From NCBI GenBank assembly GCA_027494165.1, contig JAOSJM010000001.1, positions 558,001 through 622,000 of the forward strand: a DNA stretch of 64,000 bases, given 5' to 3'. Position numbers and translations under genes: made by a program. The notes under the pieces are model-generated. The model searched no databases. It worked only from the letters and a program-made list of their open reading frames with translations, and had not been told where the DNA came from. Origin of the DNA: Acidimicrobiia bacterium. Its GTDB lineage: Bacteria; Actinomycetota; Acidimicrobiia; IMCC26256; JAOSJM01. Positions 18,810 through 26,756 of this stretch are shown here, piece after piece (the first letter of the stretch is position 1; each line of letters opens with the position of its first letter).

Positions 18810-19349
18810 ATGGCCCGCATCACCGTGCTCGACCCGACCGCCGCGCCGCCCGAGGTCGCCCCCGATCCGGGGCCCGACGCGGGGCCGCTGGCGGGACGGA
18901 CGGTCGGCCTGCGGTCCGACCGGACCTGGCGCTCGTTCGAGTGGGTCCTCGACGAGTGGGCCCGCGAGCTCGAGGCCGCCGGGGCCCGCCTGCGCCGCTG
19001 GTGCGCCGGCAACCGGGTGGGCGAGGAGGGCGAGCGGACCCGGGCCGAGTTGGACCGGTTCGCCGACGACGTCGACGTGGCGATCGTGGGGCTGGGCAAC
19101 TGAGGCTCCTGCACCTCCTGGAGCGTCCACGACGCCGTGGTCGTGGCCTCCCGGGGGACGATGGCGGTCGTCGTCGTGACGGAGGAGTTCGAGGGCCTGG
19201 CCCGCACGATGGCCGCCAACGCCGGACGGCCGGGTCTGCGCGTCCACGTGCTGCCCTACCCGCTGGACACCCGCCCCGAGGCGGAGGTCCGGGCCGTGGC
19301 CCGCGACCGCTGGCCGGCGATGGTGCGCACCCTCGGGGCCGGGCCGTGA
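18810..19349 (+). CDS. UGSC family selenoprotein with in-frame UGA (Sec98)
   Basis: From the ATG at 18810 (GGGGGAG ribosome site) the frame runs to a TGA at 19101 and continues in the same frame to the TGA at 19347. It reads VAIVGLGN-U-GSCTSWSVHDAVV, which is exactly the U-G-S-C motif after which the UGSC family is named. In other members U is Sec or Cys. Total 179 residues with Sec at position 98. The region after the UGA is conserved-looking (SRGTMAVVVVTEEFEGLAR, LPYPLDTRPEAEV). A 7-bp hairpin follows the UGA at SECIS distance. The Sec/Cys pair suggests a redox or thiol-transfer site; the reaction is not established. Two further genes follow in the operon. Confidence 0.85.
19127..19146 (+). 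promoter_or_regulatory. Candidate bacterial SECIS hairpin
   Basis: CCACGAC (19127-19133) pairs perfectly with GTCGTGG (19140-19146) around the 6-base loop GCCGTG. The loop begins 30 bases after the UGA (19101-19103) and has G as its first base. Both fit the known bacterial SECIS pattern: stem of at least four pairs, a G among the first two loop bases and 16-37 bases from the UGA. A weaker 5-bp hairpin GCTCC/GGAGC at 19105-19124 is an alternative. Confidence 0.6.
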
Positions 19350-19386
19350 CGGCGCGTGCGCCGGCGGGCGGGCGCGGGGTGCGCGG

Positions 19387-20523
19387 GTGAGCGCCCGGGG
19401 GCGTCGCGGGGTGCCGGCCGATCGGGCCGGGTGCGGGCCCGAGGGCTGCACCGTCGACTGGCTGGTGAGCGAGCGGGTCGAGGTCGACGGCGACCCGGAG
19501 GCGTTCACCAGGCTCGCCACCGACGCCGGGTGGGGCGACGGCCTGCCCCTCGTGCCGCCCACCGAGGAGCGGGTGCGTCGGCACGTGGCCGCCTCGGGCC
19601 GGTTCCCCGACGAGCTCCTCGGCGAGCTGCCGCCGCGCAACGGCCGCGCGACCGTCGAGAAGGTCGCGGTCAACGCGGTGATGGCGGGGGCTCCTCCCGA
19701 GTCGATGCCGCTGCTCTGCGCCGCGGTCGAGGCCATGGTCGATCCGGCGTTCAACCTGCTCGCGCTCAACACCACGACCTCGTGCGTCGTCCCGGGCCTG
19801 TTCGTGAACGGGCCGGTCCGCCACGTCCTCCCCGTCCCCCACGGTGCCGGGTGCTTCGGCGGCGAGGCGGGGCCCGCGCCCGCCGTCGGTCGGGCCACGC
19901 GCCTGCTCATGCGCAACGTCGCCGGGCAGGTGGTCGGGGTGAGCTCCAAGAGCGTGTTCGGGCAACCCGCTCGGGTGACGGGCATCGTGGTCGGCGAGTG
20001 GGAGGAGCGCTCGCCCTGGCCGCCGCTGGCCGAGCGCCGGGGCGTGGCCGGTGACGCGGTCACCGTCCACGGGTGCACCGGCACCCTCGACGTGGCCGAC
20101 GTGACCGCCGACCACGGGGCCGACCTCCTCCAGGTCATCGGGAGGTCGCTCGCCGTGATGGGGACGAACGCCTTCATCGGGGCCCACCACGGGGCCGAGA
20201 TCCTGCTGTGCCTCCCCCCGCCCTGGGCCGAGCTCGTGGCGGCGGCCTTCCCCCGGCTCGAGGACGTGCAGGAGCGGCTGTGGGCCCACGCGGCCCTGCC
20301 GGTCGACGCGTGGCCGGCGTCCCATCGCCGGGTGCTCGAGGACCGGGGCCGGGTCGACCAACACGGCGCCGTCCACCTCGTCGAGCGGCCCGACGACCTG
20401 CTCGTGATGGTCTGCGGCGGCCTCGGCAACCTCCACGCCCTCGCCCTGCACAGCTTCGGGCCCACCCGGGCCGTGACCCGTGCGACCCGTGCGACCGATG
20501 CCTCGGGAGGGAGCCCGCCGTGA
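19387..20523 (+). CDS. Conserved protein accompanying the UGSC selenoprotein, unknown function
   Basis: 378 residues from the GTG at 19387, 37 bases after the selenoprotein stop. The N-terminal part contains WGDGLPLVPPTEERVRRHV, a sequence I recall from genes adjacent to UGSC proteins. Later parts include EKVAVNAVMAGAPPESMPLL, FNLLALNTTTSCVVPGLFVN, and near the C-terminus LLVMVCGGLGNLHALALHSF. No signal peptide or membrane segment is evident. It contains several Cys but no classical redox motif. The co-directional layout suggests that it works with the selenoprotein, perhaps as the substrate-binding subunit. A start further downstream, such as the GTG before SERVEVDGDPEAF, is possible. Confidence 0.75.
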   Translation: MSARGRRGVPADRAGCGPEGCTVDWLVSERVEVDGDPEAFTRLATDAGWGDGLPLVPPTEERVRRHVAASGRFPDELLGELPPRNGRATVEKVAVNAVMAGAPPESMPLLCAAVEAMVDPAFNLLALNTTTSCVVPGLFVNGPVRHVLPVPHGAGCFGGEAGPAPAVGRATRLLMRNVAGQVVGVSSKSVFGQPARVTGIVVGEWEERSPWPPLAERRGVAGDAVTVHGCTGTLDVADVTADHGADLLQVIGRSLAVMGTNAFIGAHHGAEILLCLPPPWAELVAAAFPRLEDVQERLWAHAALPVDAWPASHRRVLEDRGRVDQHGAVHLVERPDDLLVMVCGGLGNLHALALHSFGPTRAVTRATRATDASGGSPP

Positions 20524-21454
20524 CCCTGCGCGTCCTCAACCAGATGGGAGCCGGCATCGGCGACCGCGTCCGGGCCGCGGTGGGGGAGGACGTCGACGTG
20601 GTCGACGTCCCGGCGGCCGAGCCTCCCCCTGCGGGCCTACGGGGCGCCATCCTCTTCGCCGGATGGTCCGAGTCGCCGCTGATCGAACACCTCGACGAGG
20701 CCGGGGTGCGCTGGGTCCACCTGGCCGGGACCGGCGTCGACCGCTGGCCCCGGACCATGTTCGAGGGCCGGACGGTCACCTGCGCCCGGGGGCTGAGTGC
20801 CGTCCCGATCGCCGAGTTCGTGCTGGCCGCGATGCTGGCCTTCGAGAAGCACCTCCCGGACGTGTGGCTGCACGAGCCCCCGAGCGCTGGAACGTCGCCG
20901 CGCTCGGGGAGCTGGCGGGCCGGACGCTGGGGCTGGTGGGCCTGGGTGGGATCGGGACCGCGGTGGCCCGCCGGGCGCTGGCCTTCGACATGCGGGTGGT
21001 GGCGCTGCGACGCACCGGGCGTCCCAGCCCACTCTCCCAGGTCGAGGTCGCGTCGTCGATCGAGGACGTGCTGGCGCGGGCCGACCACCTCGTGCTCGCC
21101 GCACCGGCCACGGAGGCGACCCGGCACATGGTCGACGCCGAGGCCCTGGCCCTCGTGCAGCCGGGCGTGCACCTGGTGAACATCGCCCGCGGTGCGCTCG
21201 TCGACCACGACGCCCTGCGGGTGGCCCTCGACGACGGGCGGGTGGCGCTGGCCAGCCTCGACACCGTCGAGCCCGAACCCCTCCCGACCGGCCACTGGCT
21301 CTACGCCCACCCGCGGGTGCACCTGAGCGCCCACGTCTCCTGGAGCTCCCCCCGGTTCCTCGACCGGATGGTCGAGCTCTTCGTCGCCAACGTCCGGCGC
21401 TTCCAGGCCGGCCAGCCGCTGGAGGGGGTCGTCGACGCCGAGGAGGGCTACTGA
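20520..21454 (+). CDS. D-isomer specific 2-hydroxyacid dehydrogenase, one frameshift
   Basis: Starts at the GTG at 20520, overlapping the previous stop by four bases. The N-terminal half (RWVHLAGTGVDRWP, GLSAVPIAEFVLAAMLAF) leads to a shift near 20880, where five C need to be six. In the next frame it resumes as PERWNVAALGELAGRTLGLV with the NAD-binding GLGGIGTAVARRAL, then NIARGALVDHDAL (catalytic Arg), LDTVEPEPLP (Glu) and HVSWSSPRFLD (His). Corrected length is about 311 residues. It should interconvert a 2-hydroxy acid and a 2-keto acid with NAD(P)H. As the third gene after the selenoprotein it is likely co-transcribed. Confidence 0.85.
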
Positions 21455-21470
21455 CCTCCCCACCCGCTCG

Positions 21471-21516
21471 CGTCGGCGCGATCCGGACACCTCCACGGGC
21501 CTGGATCGCGCCAACG
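21471..21516. repeat. Dispersed inverted repeat, copy 1 (GGCGCGATCC...GGATCGCGCC)
   Basis: The arms CGTCGGCGCGATCC and GGATCGCGCCAACG flank a loop of about 18 bases (GGACACCTCCACGGG type). It lies in the gap between convergent genes (dehydrogenase and ogt). The same element occurs twice at 45424-45530, also between convergent genes. It can fold into a strong hairpin in either transcript, so a bidirectional terminator or REP-like role is likely. There is no T-run. Confidence 0.6.
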
Positions 21517-21532
21517 GTCAGGGGGTGTGGCC

Positions 21533-22156
21533 TCAGTGGCGGCGCACCCCGTGCACGCCCTCCAGCTCGAGCAGGAGCTCCTTCACCGGGAGGCCGCCGC
21601 CGTAGCCACCGAGCGCCCCGCCCGTGCGGAGCACCCGGTGGCACGGGATCACGATCGGGATCGGGTTGGCCCCCAGCGCGTTCCCGGTGGCCCGGGCCGC
21701 CCTGGGGTTCCCCGCCCGGGCCGCGACCCGCGCGTAGGTGGAGGTGCTCCCGTACGGGATCCGGGCGGTGGCCCGCAGCACCGCGCGTCCGAAGCCGTGC
21801 ACGAGCGACCAGTCCAGCGGCAGGTCGAAGGCCCGGCGGCGGCCGGCGAAGTACTCGTCCAGCTCCCGACGGGCGCCGTCGAGCCGCCGGGGCAGCTCGA
21901 GCACCCGGGGCGACACGAGCGCGGCGAGCTGCCCGACGACGACGTCGGGTGCCTCGCCCGGGAACGCCAGGCGGACCAGGCCGCGGGGCGTCGCGGCCGC
22001 CAGCAGCGGCCCGACGGGCGACTCGACCGTCGCGTAGGCGACGTCGGCCAACCCCTCGCGCTCCGCGACGGTGACGAACCGCTCCGCCGCGGCGGCCGCC
22101 GCCTCGGTCACCGGGTGGCGCGCCGATCGGGCCAGGGCTCGGGTCGGGTCGCTCAT
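21533..22156 (-). CDS. ogt: Methylated-DNA-protein cysteine methyltransferase
   Basis: 207 residues from the ATG at 22156. The active-site motif IPIVIPCHRVLRTGGALGGY is intact, preceded by the helix-turn-helix-like stretch RIPYGSTSTYARVAARAG and NPRAARATGNALG. It transfers methyl groups from O6-methylguanine (or O4-methylthymine) in DNA to its own Cys in a suicide reaction. The N-terminus is longer than usual, with an Ala-rich helix before AYATVESPVGPLLAA. It overlaps the stop of the sigma factor gene by four bases (ATGA), so the two genes form a translationally coupled operon. Confidence 0.93.
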   Translation of the reverse strand: MSDPTRALARSARHPVTEAAAAAAERFVTVAEREGLADVAYATVESPVGPLLAAATPRGLVRLAFPGEAPDVVVGQLAALVSPRVLELPRRLDGARRELDEYFAGRRRAFDLPLDWSLVHGFGRAVLRATARIPYGSTSTYARVAARAGNPRAARATGNALGANPIPIVIPCHRVLRTGGALGGYGGGLPVKELLLELEGVHGVRRH

Positions 22157-22727
22157 CGCAGGTCCTCCCCGTCTCGGCGCAGCGTGCGCAACCCGGCGCG
22201 AACCCGCTGGCGCGCGGCGGCCTCGGAGCACCCGAGGATCCGCCCGATCTCGCGGTACGGGAGGTCGTCGACGTAGCGGTGCAGGACGGCCTCGCGCTGG
22301 CCCGGGGGAGCCTCCGGACGGCGGCCCACACCGGCGGATCGAGCGGGGACGGGCTCGTCGCCGTCACCGCCGCCGCGGTCCCCGCGCCGGCCACCCCCCA
22401 CGCCGCTCCCGATCCCGCCTCCACCGCACCCGAACCCACCGCCGCGCCCCGCCGGTCCGCCCTCCCGCCGACCCCGGCGACGTCGGCCACCGGCACGGCC
22501 CTGCGGTGCCGGGCCCGGTGGTGGTCGAGCGCCTTGCGGTGGGCGATGGTGAGCAGCCAGCCCCGGAGGTTCGAGCCGTCACGCAGACGCGGGTACGCGC
22601 GCAGCGCCGACAGGAACGTCTCCTGGAAGCAGTCGTCGGCGTCGCCCGGACCCGCGGCCGCGAGGAGGAACCGGTACACGGGCTCGCGGTGCTCGTCGAG
22701 GAGCCGCTGGAAGGGCGGGACGATCAC
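22153..22727 (-). CDS. ECF-type RNA polymerase sigma factor, one frameshift
   Basis: Starts at the GTG at 22727 (VIVPPFQRLLDEHREPVYRF). Region 2 is clear: GDADDCFQETFLSALRAYPR followed by NLRGWLLTIAHRKALDHHR. A shift near 22310, in a G/C run, separates it from region 4: PPGQREAVLHRYVDDLPYRE then IGRILGCSEAAARQRVRAGL, ending at 22153. Corrected length is about 191 residues. The linker between regions is Gly/Ala-rich and unusually long. No anti-sigma gene is adjacent; instead the next gene is ogt. This suggests that the sigma factor responds to or accompanies alkylation repair, but the signal is unknown. Confidence 0.82.
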
Positions 22728-22796
22728 GACCGGTACAACGTCGGCGGGGCGGCTTTCGTGAGGTGAGGCTGGCGGCTCTCGTGAGGTGGCGTTCCG

Positions 22797-23411
22797 CTAC
22801 CAGGGCGTCCCGTAGCGGTCCCGGTGGGTGGACTCGGCGAAGGGGCGGCGCCGGGGCGGGCCGAGGGGCCGGGCGGGCCAGCCGAGGGGGACGACCGCCA
22901 CGGGGCGCACGTGCGCCGGGAAGCCGACGGCCGCCCGCAGCTCGTCGCCGGCCACGATCGGCAGGGTGGTGAGCGCCGAGCCCAGCCCGAGGGCTCCGGC
23001 CGCGAGGAGCAGGTTCTGGACGGCCGGGAGCACCGAGGCGGCGAGGGTGACCGTGGGGCAGCGCGCCGTGTCGCCGCCGACGACGACGAGGACGGGCGCG
23101 TCCGCGACGCCGCCGGTGGCGCCCCGCTCGACGTCGTCGAAGAACCCGGGCGCGAGCCGGCCTCGCGCGTACTCGCGGGCGCCCCCGTCCCATGCCTGCC
23201 GGGTCAGCTCGCCGATGCGGGTTCGCCGGGCCTCGTCACGGACCACCACGAAGACCCAGGGTTGGGTGTTCTCGGCGCTGGGCGCGCGCGTCGCCGCTTC
23301 GAGGACCCGCTCCACCAGCTCGTCGGGGACCGGGTCGCCGCGGAACGCGCGGTGGGCCCGCTGCGCCGCGACCACGTCGAAGAAGGAGGGACCGCCGGTC
23401 ACGAGGGCCAT
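22797..23411 (-). CDS. Nitroreductase family protein
   Basis: 204 residues with the FMN-binding nitroreductase layout. AAQRAHRAFRGDPVPDELVE is followed by TRAPSAENTQPWVFVVVRDE (the flavin-binding Arg/Ser loop). SVLPAVQNLLLAAGALGLGS lines the dimer interface and VAVVPLGWPA ends the core. The expected activity is NAD(P)H-dependent reduction of nitro groups, quinones or enones. The start at 23411 overlaps the end of the upstream alpha-beta-barrel gene by 13 bases, so they are probably one transcript. The substrate is unknown. Confidence 0.88.
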   Translation of the reverse strand: MALVTGGPSFFDVVAAQRAHRAFRGDPVPDELVERVLEAATRAPSAENTQPWVFVVVRDEARRTRIGELTRQAWDGGAREYARGRLAPGFFDDVERGATGGVADAPVLVVVGGDTARCPTVTLAASVLPAVQNLLLAAGALGLGSALTTLPIVAGDELRAAVGFPAHVRPVAVVPLGWPARPLGPPRRRPFAESTHRDRYGTPW

Positions 23412-23812
23412 GCCTCGCCGGTGAGGCGGAACGTGTTGACGTAGTCGATCCGCAGGGCCGGGTGGGTGGCCCAGTGGTCGTAGAGCGGTGTGCCCGGCGG
23501 CCCCAGCATGTCGCTCACCCTCGGCGTCATGGCCCGGAAGGCGGCCTCGGGATCGTCGTCGTCGATCTCGTAGAGGTGGAGGTACCGGGGCTCGCCGGCG
23601 TCCGCGTGCTCGTACGGGGTGATCATGGAGTAGCCGGGGACGGCCACCTCGGCGATGTGGCGGATGTGCACGAAGTCACCCCAGTCCCGCAGGGCCTGCG
23701 CGTCCTCGGGACGGCGGGGGCTGATGAGCACGAGCAGGAGGCCGACCGTGGGGCCGCCGGTCAACCGGCCCTGGGCCGGCCGGGCGTGGTGACGGTAGTG
23801 GTACCCCGTCAC
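23399..23812 (-). CDS. EthD-like dimeric alpha-beta barrel protein, C-terminal half or separate gene
   Basis: 137 residues. The core LLLVLISPRRPEDAQALRDW, HIRHIAEVAVPGYSMITPYE and YLHLYEIDDDDPEAAFRAM looks like a ferredoxin-like alpha-beta barrel used by small oxygenases and dehydratases. It starts at 23812, overlapping the stop of the upstream fragment by four bases. If one C is added to the C run near 23830, the two fragments join as FVPPDVPDDVTGYHYRHH. A single 215-residue two-domain protein is therefore as likely as two coupled genes. No substrate can be named. Confidence 0.55.
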   Translation of the reverse strand: MTGYHYRHHARPAQGRLTGGPTVGLLLVLISPRRPEDAQALRDWGDFVHIRHIAEVAVPGYSMITPYEHADAGEPRYLHLYEIDDDDPEAAFRAMTPRVSDMLGPPGTPLYDHWATHPALRIDYVNTFRLTGEAWPS

Positions 23813-24045
23813 GTCGTCGGGGACGTCCGGGGGACGAAGCCGTCGTCGACCTCGAAGAGCCCGAGCACGTCGAACTCGGGGAGCCGGCGGGGCAGGTCGT
23901 CACGGAACGGGTGGGCGTTCCTCCACCAGGTCGCCCGGGAGGCACCGGGGACCGCGAGCACCTCGGGCGCCCGGGAGCTCCCGTACCCGGCGGCGGGGCG
24001 GTCGGTCATCTCGAGGTACACGCCCGGCGTGATGCGGTCCTCCAC
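23809..24045 (-). CDS. EthD-like alpha-beta barrel protein, N-terminal half or separate gene
   Basis: 78 residues: a first barrel half with GVYLEMTDRPA, VPGASRATWWRNAHPFRDDL and FDVLGLFEVDDGFVP. The pattern (a WxN/HPF segment, then a hydrophobic strand and acidic loop) parallels that of the following fragment, as expected for the two repeats of one double-barrel protein. It ends only because the frame slips in a C run. It is divergent from the SGNH hydrolase gene, with the 24193-24217 inverted repeat between them. Confidence 0.5.
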   Translation of the reverse strand: MEDRITPGVYLEMTDRPAAGYGSSRAPEVLAVPGASRATWWRNAHPFRDDLPRRLPEFDVLGLFEVDDGFVPRTSPTT

Positions 24046-24192
24046 GGAACCGGAAGCCTACGACCTCCGGGAGGGAGCCGTCGCCCGTGGCCGGGCGCGG
24101 CCCCCCGGCCGGCGGCTCGGGTCCGTCCGAGCGCTCGAGGCTGCCCGAACGGGACGAACCGGTTGCGAACGCCACCGACCGTGAAGAGACGG

Positions 24193-24217
24193 TGAACCGA
24201 TGGTCAGGATCGGTTCA
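24193..24217. promoter_or_regulatory. Inverted repeat TGAACCGAT-N7-ATCGGTTCA
   Basis: Perfect 9-bp arms with a 7-base spacer in the 224-base divergent gap, about 52 bases upstream of the SGNH hydrolase start. The size and spacing are those of a dimeric repressor site. A related AACCGGTT palindrome lies about 35 bases further upstream. Confidence 0.6.
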
Positions 24218-24269
24218 GTGATCGCCCCGAGCGGCTCAGATCTCACGAACCACGGTCGATCCCGTCGGC

Positions 24270-25764
24270 ATGCGGATCGCGACCAGGTTCCTCGCCGTGC
24301 TCGCCCTGCTCGGGGCCACCGTCTGGACGACGGCCGCCGGAGCGGTCCACCCGGCCGCGGCGCAACCGCCCCCACGCGTCCTGCTCGTCGGCGACTCGAT
24401 CATGGTCCAGTCCGGCACCGCGGCGGCCGACGAGCTGCGGGCCGCGGGGGCGGAGGTGGTCGAGGCCGGCATCAGCGGGAGCGGGCTGCTCACCGGTTGG
24501 GACTGGGTCGCCGGCGCCAGGGACCTCGTGGCGACCCACCACCCCGACGCGGTGGCGGTGCTGTTCGTCGGCAACTACTTCCCGCCCTACGTGCTCGACG
24601 AGCAGGGCGAGGAGATCCTGCCGGGGTCGCCCGGCTACTACGACCTCTGGGAGTCCCGCGCCGACGGGCTCATGGCCGAGCTCACGGTGGAAGGGGCCGA
24701 GGTGCTCTGGGTCTCGCCCCCTCCGATGGCCGACCCCGGTGCCGACCACATGACCCGGGGGATCTGGGAGCGCTTCGTCGACGTGGCCGATCGCTGGCCG
24801 GGGACGGGGATCGTGCCGGCCGGGGAGTACCTCATCGGGCCCGACGGCGACTTCGAGTTCACGTTCATGACGTGCAGCGGCTCACGGCCGCTGCGGGCCG
24901 CCGACGGCGGGCACCTCGACTCCGAGGGGGCCCTCCGGATGGGCCGGGCGATCGCGGGCGGCCTGGCCGGGGGTGCTGGAGATCCCCGGGATCGAGCCGC
25001 CGCCGGTCCGCCAGCCGACGGTCGGGATCGAGCCGGCCGCCGGCGGATCCGGGTACGTGACCGTCACCTGCGGCGGCGAGGTCGACGGGTTCGGGGCCGG
25101 CGGCGGGGTGCACGGCGTCTCGGCCGACGACCTGGCCGGCACGGTGGTGGACCTCGCGATCGATCCGGCCGGTCCGGGAGGTTGGCTCGTCGACCGGCAG
25201 GGTCGCGTGACCGCCCTGGACGGGGCGCTCGACCTCGGTCCGGGCTCCCGGATGCGGCTCCACCGTCCGATCGTGGGGATGGCGGCGACGCCGTCGGGGC
25301 ACGGGTACTGGTTGGTGGCCTCGGACGGCGGGATCTTCGCCTTCGGGGACGCCGCCTTCCACGGGTCGACGGGTGGGATGCGGCTCCACCGTCCGATCGT
25401 GGGGATGGCGGCGACGCCGTCGGGGCACGGGTACTGGTTGGTGGCCTCGGACGGCGGGATCTTCGCCTTCGGGGACGCCGCCTTCCACGGGTCGACGGGT
25501 GGGATCCGGCTCCACCGTCCGATCGTGGGGATGGCGGCGAGGCCGTCGGGGCACGGGTACTGGCTGGTGGCCTCGGACGGCGGGATCTTCGCCTTCGGGG
25601 ACGCCGCCTTCCGGGGGAGCACGGGGGACCGGCGCCTCGACGAGTCGATCGTGGGGATGGCGCCCACGCCCTCGGGGCTGGGGTACTGGTTGGCGGCCCG
25701 GGACGGCGGCATCTTCTCCTTCGGTGACGCCCCGTTCCTGGGCTCGACGGCCTCCCTGCGCTGA
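24270..25764 (+). CDS. Secreted SGNH hydrolase with four C-terminal 42-residue repeats, one frameshift
   Basis: Starts at the ATG at 24270 with a signal peptide (MRIATRFLAVLALLG ... AQPPP). The SGNH blocks are RVLLVGDSIMVQSG (nucleophile Ser), VLFVGNYFPPYV and GGHLDSEGALRMG (Asp/His-like end). A one-base slip near 24975 leads into PGIEPPPVRQPTVGIEP, then a linker and four tandem repeats of the type IVGMAATPSGHGYWLVASDG + GIFAFGDAAF. Corrected length is about 498 residues. The repeats probably form a propeller or surface-binding module outside the cell. The esterase domain resembles the peptidoglycan/polysaccharide O-acyl esterases. Repeats 1 and 2 are almost identical in DNA, implying recent expansion. 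Confidence 0.8.
25252..25755 (+). repeat. Four tandem 126-bp coding repeats
   Basis: Units begin at 25252, 25378, 25504 and 25630, exactly 126 bases apart, each coding 42 residues (core GHGYWLVASDGGIFAFGDAA). Units 1 and 2 are nearly identical in DNA, unit 3 slightly changed and unit 4 clearly diverged. Such arrays change copy number by slippage or recombination. Confidence 0.9.
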
Positions 25765-25810
25765 GCCCGGGGCCGGACCGGCCCTCCGGCGGAGAGCCCG
25801 GGGCCCGGGT

Positions 25811-26664
25811 TCAGCCGTCGAGGCCGAGCAGCGCGCAGGGGTTCGTGCACGCCATGCGCCGGATCTCCCGCTCGGTGAGGCCGGCACCGAGCAGAGCGTC
25901 GGCGAAGCCGGCGAAGCCCTCGGCCGGCGGCGGGTTCGACGCCTGCCCGTAGTCGGTGGCCAGGGTCACGCGCTCGACCCCCACGGTCCGGGCGCAGGCC
26001 GCCAGGGCGGCGGGGGACCGGGTGGCGAGGGCGCCGACGCACGTGAGCGCGCACAGCTCGACGTGGGCGCCCAGGCCGGCGAGGGTGAGGCACTGCTCCA
26101 CGAGCAGGTTGGGCCCGGCCAACTCCTCCATGGCGTGGGTCACCAGGAGCCTGCCCCGGCGACCGAACGCCCGGGCCACCGCCACGTGCTCCTCCCAGCC
26201 CACGTGGCCGGTGGCCAGGACGGCGTCGTGCTCGTGGACGAGATCCAGCACCTCGCGGGTCTCGGGGAGCAGCTCGCCGCCGTCGTCGCACACGACGAGG
26301 CCCGGGCCGGGGATCCCGAGGCGAGGGCCGACCCCGTTGCGCTGGTCCTGGCGGCTCGAGAGGGTGGGGAGCCACACGACCCGGGCCCCCAGCCGGAGGG
26401 CGGTCTCGACCGCGGCGGGGTTGACCCCGCCGACCTCGCGGTCGCAGCAGATCCCCCGAAGACCCGGACGCCGTCGACGACCCCGTCGAGGACCGCGGCG
26501 AGCTGGGCGGTGGGCGAGTCGTGGGACTTCAGCACCACCGCGGCGTGGCCGGCGGCCGCGGCCTGGCGGGCGGCGTCGAGCGCGTCGACGGACCGGGCGC
26601 GGTGCGCGTCGGGCCCGAAGTGGCAGTGGAGGTCGGCCGCGCCGGTGAGGTCGACCCTCGCCAT
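25811..26664 (-). CDS. Amidohydrolase-like metal-dependent hydrolase (DUF6282 type), one frameshift
   Basis: Starts at 26664 with the metal-binding strand ADLHCHFGPDAHRARSVDAL, then AAVVLKSHDSPTAQL. A slip near 26455 separates this from GVNPAAVETALRLGARVVWL, LATGHVGWEEHVAVARAFGR (His ligand), LLVTHAMEELAGPNL (His) and VTLATDYGQASNPPPAEGF (Asp). The order of His/Asp residues matches the amidohydrolase/phosphotriesterase barrel. Corrected length is about 285 residues, normal for DUF6282 proteins as I recall them. The reaction is not known. It is divergent from the acyl-CoA ligase at 26757. Confidence 0.72.
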
Positions 26665-26756
26665 CGTTCACCCCCCGATCGAGCGCCCGAACGCTACCGC
26701 TCCGCGGGCGCGACGTGCCCCTGCGCCGGAGGGTCGGGACCCGGTAGCCTGGAGAT

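Noticed and set aside
19101..19103. The TGA as an ordinary stop or a frameshift artefact
   Set aside because: Frame is identical on both sides, the residues around it form the UGSC motif, and a suitable hairpin follows. A substitution error TGC to TGA remains the only simple alternative.
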